Below, piece by piece: positions 41,598 to 46,775 of a stretch of 46,775 nt of DNA. The stretch covers positions 616,464-663,238 of the forward strand of contig NZ_JH932300.1 of NCBI RefSeq assembly GCF_000301055.1. Direction: 5' to 3'. The position numbers and the translations under genes are program-made. Under the pieces are notes generated by a model, which ran no database searches, was not told the origin of the DNA, and saw nothing but the letters and a program-made list of their open reading frames with translations. Each line of letters begins with the position of its first letter. Position 1 is the first letter of the stretch. This DNA is from Falseniella ignava CCUG 37419 (GTDB lineage: Bacteria; Bacillota; Bacilli; Lactobacillales; Aerococcaceae).

Positions 41598-43001
41598 TTG
41601 GAACTAAATTTAAATCAAATGATTGACACCCCCCTTTATTTACAAGTTTATCAAGATATCAAAGATAAAATACATCGAGGGGAATTGAAATATAACGATA
41701 AGTTGGTTAGTAAGCGTCAATTAGCAATGCAAAATGGGATTAGTCAAAATACTGTACTGGGTGCCTATAATCAATTATTAGATGAGGGATACATCTATTC
41801 GATTGAACGAAAAGGTTATTTTGTAGCCAATATTACTAATCAATACCCTCTAATTGATTGTGACATTCCAATTTCAGAATCAGAAATAATATCGAAACAT
41901 AAATATGATTTAACAAAATCAGTTCCGGATCCAGCATTATTTCCATATCAAAAAATTGGGCGGCTTTATCAACAAGTTTTATCGCCAGACAATCTTCCTA
42001 TCTTGTCAATGACAGATTATCGTGGTTTACCTAGTTTAAGAAATGGAATTCAAGCCTATTTAAGTCAATCACGTGGCGTGCCCTGTCATCCTGATCAAAT
42101 TATTATTGGTCCGAGTACTAATTATTTAATGACGCGTCTCTTTGAAATACTTAATTTATCCCCTGGGGATAGGATTGCAATGGAAAATCCGGGATTTCAG
42201 GGGATTATGCCAGTGATTCAGCATCATTCTTTGACCGTTTGCCCCATTGGACTTGACGATTCTGGGTTGATTATCGATCAACTTCAAAAATCTAAGTCAC
42301 GACTTACATTTGTCACACCGAATCATCAGTACCCAACTGGTATTATTATGCCTGTCGATCGCAGATTAGAGCTACTCAATTGGGCGATTCAATCAAATAA
42401 TCGCTATATTATCGAAGATGATTATGACAGTGAGTTTAAGTATAGTGGTCAGCCAATCGCAAGTCTTAAACATTTAGATCGACATGAAAGAGTCATTTAT
42501 TTAGGCAGTTTCTCTCGTAATATCGCTCCAAGCTTACGAATTAGTTATATGGTTTTACCTGATTCTCTTGCACTGTTATATCAAAATTTTAAAGTATATC
42601 ATACAATGGATGTTAATACGTTAAGTCAATTTGTTTTAGCTGAATTTATACAACAAGGTGATCTAATCCAACACTTGAATCGTTCACGAAGATTTTATCG
42701 AAAGAAACGGAATCAGTTAATCGAATCGATAAAAAATGTCGATCCTAATGCCATCATTATAGGGGGGCAAGCAGGATTACATCTTCTTTTGAAGCCATCT
42801 GTTGTGTTTGATTCGACTTGTTTCCTATCAAAAATCCAATCAGCTCACATTAAATTGAATTTATTAAGTCATTTTACAATGAATTCTAACATTGAAAATG
42901 ATCAGATATTATTTATAAATTATTCATCGATCCCGTTAAATGAAATAGATCATCTAATACAAAAAATTTATCATTATTTGTATGCTTCTCAGAATACTTA
43001 A
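41598..43001 (+). CDS. pdxR: PdxR, MocR/GntR-family PLP-dependent regulator
   Basis: 467 residues. N-terminal GntR winged helix (about 8-75: DTPLYLQVYQDIKDKI, SKRQLAMQNGISQNTVLGAYNQLLDEGYI), then an aminotransferase-I domain: DYRGLPSLRNGI near 142, MENPGFQG near 196, TPNHQYPTG near 243, EDDYDSEFKYSG near 270 and GSFSRNIAPSLRISYM near 300 with the PLP-binding lysine position occupied by R/N (SFSRN where PdxR/GabR usually have SFSK). Known PdxR proteins sense PLP and activate PLP-synthesis or salvage genes. TTG start after TAGGAGG. Divergent to the kinase. Confidence 0.9.
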   Translation: MELNLNQMIDTPLYLQVYQDIKDKIHRGELKYNDKLVSKRQLAMQNGISQNTVLGAYNQLLDEGYIYSIERKGYFVANITNQYPLIDCDIPISESEIISKHKYDLTKSVPDPALFPYQKIGRLYQQVLSPDNLPILSMTDYRGLPSLRNGIQAYLSQSRGVPCHPDQIIIGPSTNYLMTRLFEILNLSPGDRIAMENPGFQGIMPVIQHHSLTVCPIGLDDSGLIIDQLQKSKSRLTFVTPNHQYPTGIIMPVDRRLELLNWAIQSNNRYIIEDDYDSEFKYSGQPIASLKHLDRHERVIYLGSFSRNIAPSLRISYMVLPDSLALLYQNFKVYHTMDVNTLSQFVLAEFIQQGDLIQHLNRSRRFYRKKRNQLIESIKNVDPNAIIIGGQAGLHLLLKPSVVFDSTCFLSKIQSAHIKLNLLSHFTMNSNIENDQILFINYSSIPLNEIDHLIQKIYHYLYASQNT

Positions 43002-43003
43002 AA

Positions 43004-43032
43004 AAGGCAGCAAATCGTTTGATTGCTGCCTT
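43004..43032. terminator. Terminator between pdxR and nrdG
   Basis: AAGGCAGCAA (43,004-43,013) with TTGCTGCCTT (43,023-43,032), between convergent genes; may serve both. Confidence 0.85.
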
Positions 43033-43044
43033 ACTATTATCATC

Positions 43045-43629
43045 TCATCTGTATTGACCTGATTTCCAAAGTACCATGCTGCCTGTTTCAAGCGATTGAG
43101 GCACATCTATGATCCGCTGATTACTACTGCCTCTAAATTGCAGCGTTAAATCTTTCTTTGTAATGTCAAAACGTCCATCAACTAGGACGTCAATTAAGTG
43201 CAATAACTCAATCTTATCTTCAGTATCTTGGAGCAATTCTTCATAATAATAACCACTCCATGACCAAATATCTTTCGTATTACCGTAAATTTCACGGACG
43301 CGCCTTACCAACGGAATTAATACCGTTGTATTGAGAAATGGTTCGCCACCTAAAAGCGTTAACCCCTGAACATAATCATGTTTTAAGTCATCGATAATTT
43401 GTTGTTCGAGTTCTTCAGTATAGGGTACACCATAATTAAAATTTTGGACAATTCGGTTATAACACCCTCGACAGTTGAATGGACAGCCGCTGACATAAAT
43501 GGAGTTGCGAACACCCTCTCCGTCGACAAAATTAAAAGCTTTATAATCCGCAATTTTATTTCGCGATAACTCACTGGCTTTCCACTCTTTCGGAGCTGGA
43601 TTTTTAAACAAAGGTTGCTGTTTTTGCAT
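43045..43629 (-). CDS. nrdG: Anaerobic ribonucleotide reductase activating enzyme
   Basis: 194 residues, radical-SAM family. The cluster motif CPFNCRGC (Cx3Cx2C) is near residue 49, after GEGVRNSIYVSG; LLGGEPFLN near 95 and WSWSGYYYEELL near 120 are typical of NrdG. It uses a 4Fe-4S cluster and S-adenosylmethionine to place the glycyl radical on NrdD. It lies 11 bp after nrdD in the same operon. Slightly longer N-terminus (QPLFKNPAPKEWKASEL) than some family members, as often in lactic bacteria. Confidence 0.94.
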   Translation of the reverse strand: MQKQQPLFKNPAPKEWKASELSRNKIADYKAFNFVDGEGVRNSIYVSGCPFNCRGCYNRIVQNFNYGVPYTEELEQQIIDDLKHDYVQGLTLLGGEPFLNTTVLIPLVRRVREIYGNTKDIWSWSGYYYEELLQDTEDKIELLHLIDVLVDGRFDITKKDLTLQFRGSSNQRIIDVPQSLETGSMVLWKSGQYR

Positions 43630-43640
43630 AATACCCCTCT

Positions 43641-45782
43641 TTACTTTGAAGCGCCCATGTGTTTTTTACGTGAAGCAATCTCCTCGTGGCGTCCATGAAT
43701 CATTGGACGGATATTAGGATTTCCTAAATAACCACAAGTTCGTTTCACAACATCACAGGTATCGGGATTAGTATTGCCACATTGTGGACATTTAAAGCCA
43801 CGTTCTGTCGGCTCGAAGTCGCCATCAAAATCACATTCGTAACAATGATCAATCGGTGTATTCGTTCCTAAATAGCCAATCCGGTCATATGCAAAGTCCC
43901 AGACGGTTTCAAGGGCTTTAGGATTTTGTACCATATTCGGGTATTCACAATAATGAATAAACCCACCTGAACAATATTTTGGATAATCTTTTTCAAACTC
44001 AATTTTTTCAAATGGGGTTGGAGATTTACGAACATCATAGTGGAATGAATTGGTGTAGTAATCTTTATCCGTAATATCTTCAATTAAGCCAAATTTTTCT
44101 TGATCCAAATGACAGAAGCGATCTGTTAAAGATTCTGCCGGAGTTGAATAGACACTAAAGTGATAACCATATTCATCTGCCCATTCATCAGCAGCTTCTT
44201 TTAGTTTTTTGACAATTTCTAAAGAAAATGCTTTGGCTGTCGGATTATTTTCCCAGTTTCGTCCAAAATAGTACGCTGTAGCTTCATAAAGTCCAATATA
44301 ACCGATTGAGATTGTAGCCCTACGATTTTTAAAGACAGTATCTACTTCGTCATTTTCAGACAAATGATGTCCAAAAGCTCCATGTTGATATAAGATCGGC
44401 GCATTGGGTGGAACGGCTTCTTTCGTACGTTCAATGCGATATAATAGTGCTTTTTTAATCACCTGGAGACGCTCGTCCATCAGTTGCCAAAATATTTTTG
44501 GAGATTGATTGGATTCCAACGCAATACGCGGAACATTTAAGGTGACGACCCCAAGGTTCATTCGACCAGCATTGACCTCTTCCCCGGCTTCATTGTACCA
44601 ACCTTGTAAAAATGAACGGCATCCCATCGGTGCTTTAAACGACCCGGTTAGTTCGACAATTTTGTCATACATTAATACGTCAGGATACATCCGTTTGGTA
44701 GCACATTCGATTGCAAGTTGTTTAATATCATAGTTAACATCATTGGGTTGAAGATTCGTCCCTCTTCTCAATGTAAAGACCAATTTAGGGAAAATTGCAG
44801 TTCGTTTTTCCTTACCAAGTCCTTGAATTCGAATATTTAAAATCGCTTTTTGAATTTCACGCTCATACCAATTTGTTCCCAAACCAAAACCAACGGTCGT
44901 AAAAGGCGTTTGGCCATTTGAGGTATATAATGTGTTAATTTCGTATTCCAAGCTTTGCATCGCATCATAAATATCTTTTTGCGTACGTGATTTTGCGTAT
45001 TCTTCGATAATATCAGATTCTGGGAACCATTCCTGAGCAGTTTTAAGGTGCTTTTTGAAATTCAGTTCTGCATACGGTGCCAGAATTTCATCAATTCGGT
45101 CAATGGTACAACCACCAAATTGACTTGAAGCAACGTTTGCAATAATTTGTGCAATTTGGGCGGCAGCGGTATTAATTGATTTTGGAGAATCCACTTCTGC
45201 ATTTCCGATCTGGAAGCCATGATCCATCATATATTTAACATCGATTAAACAACAATTTGTCATGGGACTGTAAGGTGAATAATCTAAATCGTGAAAATGG
45301 ATATCCCCTTTTAAATGTGCATTCGCAACTTCTTCAGGTAGAAGATTGAGTCCAATTGCTTTAGCGCTCGTTCCAGCCGTTAAATCGCGCATCGTATTAA
45401 AAACACGGCTATCTTTATTGGCATTTTCATTTAACATTTTTCGATTACCTGAAGTGAGTTGAGTAATTTTTTTCTTAATATCTAGTTGATCTTCTCGGTC
45501 TTTAAATTGTTTTGTATGATAGTTTTCATAATTTAAGGCAGCTTGATATTGCTTGTAGTGCTTGAGTGAATCAATGACAAATTGGTGAATTGCCTTAGTC
45601 GTTTTTAACTCATTGACTTGATTTAAAGCATTTTGAGCAATGATATTAGCGACTTCTTTATTAATATTTGCTCCCATCGCTTTTATAATGGATTGATAAA
45701 TAAAATGCGGGTAGAATTTAACGCGACGTCCATCGCGTTTTGTAATTTTTTGAGCTGTATGTGGTTGATGAATTAATTCCAT
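43641..45782 (-). CDS. nrdD: Anaerobic (class III) ribonucleoside-triphosphate reductase
   Basis: ATG at 45,782 follows ATAGGAGG; the frame is open for another 23 codons upstream without a ribosome site and across the NrdR boxes, so the shorter form is chosen (713 residues). ATP-cone N-terminus KITKRDGRRVKFYPHFIY (about 12-90), HFHDLDYSPYSP-type motif HDLDYSPYSPMTNCCLI near 178, zinc site CYECDFDGDF...CPQC near 645-667, and the glycyl-radical end RTCGYLGNPN near 685. Makes dNTPs under anaerobic conditions with NrdG. Confidence 0.95.
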   Translation of the reverse strand: MELIHQPHTAQKITKRDGRRVKFYPHFIYQSIIKAMGANINKEVANIIAQNALNQVNELKTTKAIHQFVIDSLKHYKQYQAALNYENYHTKQFKDREDQLDIKKKITQLTSGNRKMLNENANKDSRVFNTMRDLTAGTSAKAIGLNLLPEEVANAHLKGDIHFHDLDYSPYSPMTNCCLIDVKYMMDHGFQIGNAEVDSPKSINTAAAQIAQIIANVASSQFGGCTIDRIDEILAPYAELNFKKHLKTAQEWFPESDIIEEYAKSRTQKDIYDAMQSLEYEINTLYTSNGQTPFTTVGFGLGTNWYEREIQKAILNIRIQGLGKEKRTAIFPKLVFTLRRGTNLQPNDVNYDIKQLAIECATKRMYPDVLMYDKIVELTGSFKAPMGCRSFLQGWYNEAGEEVNAGRMNLGVVTLNVPRIALESNQSPKIFWQLMDERLQVIKKALLYRIERTKEAVPPNAPILYQHGAFGHHLSENDEVDTVFKNRRATISIGYIGLYEATAYYFGRNWENNPTAKAFSLEIVKKLKEAADEWADEYGYHFSVYSTPAESLTDRFCHLDQEKFGLIEDITDKDYYTNSFHYDVRKSPTPFEKIEFEKDYPKYCSGGFIHYCEYPNMVQNPKALETVWDFAYDRIGYLGTNTPIDHCYECDFDGDFEPTERGFKCPQCGNTNPDTCDVVKRTCGYLGNPNIRPMIHGRHEEIASRKKHMGASK

Positions 45783-45823
45783 GATAGACCTCCTATATGA
45801 TTCACACAGTACTGATAACACAA

Positions 45824-45871
45824 AATCAATATGTTGTGTGTGCACATACAATTATACACAATATATAGGGG
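45824..45871 (-). promoter_or_regulatory. Pair of NrdR boxes upstream of nrdD
   Basis: ACACAATATATAGGGG (45,856-45,871) and AATCAATATGTTGTGT (45,824-45,839) each match most of the NrdR consensus ACACwATATwTwGTGT. Their centres are 32 bp apart, about three helical turns, as is typical for NrdR-repressed nrd promoters. Confidence 0.75.
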
Positions 45872-46093
45872 TTATCAAACTTTTTTATATTTCACAATAT
45901 CTAGTTAGTATTCTGATGTGTAAGGTCTTTTAGTAAAATTAATTTAATTTAAACGATAAATTAAAATCAGTAATACTAATTAAGATAAGAATGGCACTTA
46001 ATTTTGATATTATTTTAAGTATTAATTAGGATTTATTGAAAAATATATTCTTATTAAATTTTTCAATAGGTACGATTTTTGATTAATATAAAA
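45872..46093. other. Spacer between nrdD promoter and right-edge terminator
   Basis: AT-rich, no open frame of interest; presumably carries the nrdD -35/-10 region near 45,870-45,900. Nothing else seen. Confidence 0.45.
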
Positions 46094-46119
46094 AAACATC
46101 CGATTTGCATCGGATGTTT
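46094..46119 (-). terminator. Terminator of right-edge surface-like protein
   Basis: AAACATCCGAT (46,094-46,104) pairs with ATCGGATGTTT (46,109-46,119), followed on the minus strand by a T-run. Confidence 0.87.
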
Positions 46120-46129
46120 AAGCAAAATA

Positions 46130-46775
46130 TTATGGGATTAAATAATCAGTGACTAACTCTATAGTCAGTATTAATAAATACCATAAATTGTACATTGCTA
46201 AATCTGATATTGAAATTGTTGAATGACCATATTGCGGTGGTAGATTATTTGATTGTGATTTATCACTTTCTACACTGCTCTTTTGTGCAGATGGAATAGC
46301 TGCACCTGATTTAAGCGTAAATTCACGATTGTATGCCTTAAGTTTTTCAATCAGATTGTTAATAGATTCCTCATTCGTTTTTTCATTAAGTGCCCGTTTA
46401 GCTACTTCGATTTGTTGGTGAATCGATTCAATCGACAATGCGTTTGGATAACGATACTGATCTAAATGAGCTAACTTATAAGTTAATTCCTTAATCAATC
46501 CAATTAATTCATCAATATTTCTTGGCGATACGTCCACAGTGTGATCATCCTGTTCTTTCTCATCGACTTCCTCTGTTATTTCTGAATTTTGAGTCGTTTC
46601 TTCCGAAGTTACTTCTTCGGTCGTTGTTTCACTCTCTGGAGTCGTTTCTTCCGAAGTTACTTCTTCGGTAGTTGTTTCGGTCTCTTGAGTCGTTTCTTCC
46701 GAAGTTACTTCTTCCGTAGTTTCTTCAGTAGTTGTTTCACTCTCTTGAGTCGTTTCTTCCGAAGTTACTTCTTCC
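46130..46775 (-). CDS. Repeat-rich surface-like protein, C-terminal part
   Basis: The frame is open to the window edge with no start, so the 5' part is missing. It begins in Thr/Glu/Ser-rich repeats of 16 residues (EEVTSEETTQESETTT type), a likely wall-spanning stalk. A helical domain of about 90 residues follows (NIDELIGLIKELTYKLAHLD..., AKRALNEKTNEESINNLIEKLKAY), resembling small FIVAR/GA-like bundles. The C-terminus reads NNLPPQYG, then about 30 mostly hydrophobic residues, ending VTDYLIP with no basic tail. LPPQYG may be a degenerate LPxTG. Predicted exported and perhaps wall-linked; function unknown. Confidence 0.72.
   Translation of the reverse strand, partial: EEVTSEETTQESETTTEETTEEVTSEETTQETETTTEEVTSEETTPESETTTEEVTSEETTQNSEITEEVDEKEQDDHTVDVSPRNIDELIGLIKELTYKLAHLDQYRYPNALSIESIHQQIEVAKRALNEKTNEESINNLIEKLKAYNREFTLKSGAAIPSAQKSSVESDKSQSNNLPPQYGHSTISISDLAMYNLWYLLILTIELVTDYLIP
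46600..46775 (-). repeat. 48-bp Thr/Glu-coding tandem repeats
   Basis: TTCCGAAGTTACTTCTTC recurs at about 46,601, 46,649, 46,697 and 46,757: 48-bp periods with one 60-bp step. It encodes an acidic Thr-rich stalk and continues past the edge. Confidence 0.85.

Noticed and set aside
45783-45851. Longer N-terminus for NrdD
   Set aside because: It would run across an NrdR box and the ribosome site; the ATG at 45,782 has a good GGAGG.
46600-46775. CRISPR-like array of regular repeats
   Set aside because: The 48-bp units are contiguous, in frame with a Thr/Glu stalk and have no spacers.

Overview
The window is low-GC Gram-positive DNA. Sortase-type surface proteins, GGAGG ribosome sites, frequent TTG/GTG starts, CcpA- and NrdR-like sites and the gene content (catabolic OTC and carbamate kinase, PdxR/pyridoxal kinase, NrdDG, uxa/uxu genes) fit Lactobacillales, perhaps an Aerococcaceae/Facklamia-like organism. 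The taxon is an inference; there is no rRNA to confirm it.

Left core (1-15,650, mostly +): the 3' end of a Cna-B repeat surface protein; a stand-alone dihydrolipoyl dehydrogenase with a carboxylesterase; a glycine-rich membrane protein behind a cre-like site; and a wall-anchored 5'-nucleotidase. Next come a catabolic ornithine carbamoyltransferase, a structured leader with a terminator, and a tight five-gene operon: gate-domain membrane protein, ClpB-like ATPase with a degenerate second ATPase domain, two different LOR/SDH (ornithine-cyclodeaminase-type) proteins, and carbamate kinase. I read this as an ornithine/citrulline-related carbamoyl-phosphate pathway with an unusual chaperone and a probable two-subunit LOR/SDH enzyme. 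An FMN split-barrel protein closes the block.

Accessory island (15,850-27,090): two divergent three-gene operons of small exported proteins form a matched pair with the first two genes in swapped order. A third, orphan copy of one gene (23,827-24,363) sits among transposon debris. The island also holds the remains of a CPBP protease/membrane protein/ABC transporter operon cut by an IS256-family element (8-bp target duplication ATTTTCTG), a broken resolvase, a truncated RadC/JAB gene behind a row of hairpins, decayed IS30 and IS21 copies, and an intact IS30 element with a 13-bp direct repeat.

Hexuronate block (27,148-34,285, -): GntR regulator, KDPG aldolase, glucuronate isomerase, mannonate dehydratase, SDR-type fructuronate reductase, HAD phosphatase and a PTS-like permease that has lost its EIIB cysteine and the usual EIIC glutamate. 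A second IS256-family element lies upstream of the regulator.

Right core (35,968-46,775): a FetAB-type ABC exporter with a zinc-ribbon membrane protein; MerR regulator/MATE pump with a classic 19-bp-spaced promoter; PdxR/pyridoxal kinase around an 18-bp palindrome; NrdDG behind two NrdR boxes; and a repeat-rich surface-like protein running off the right edge.
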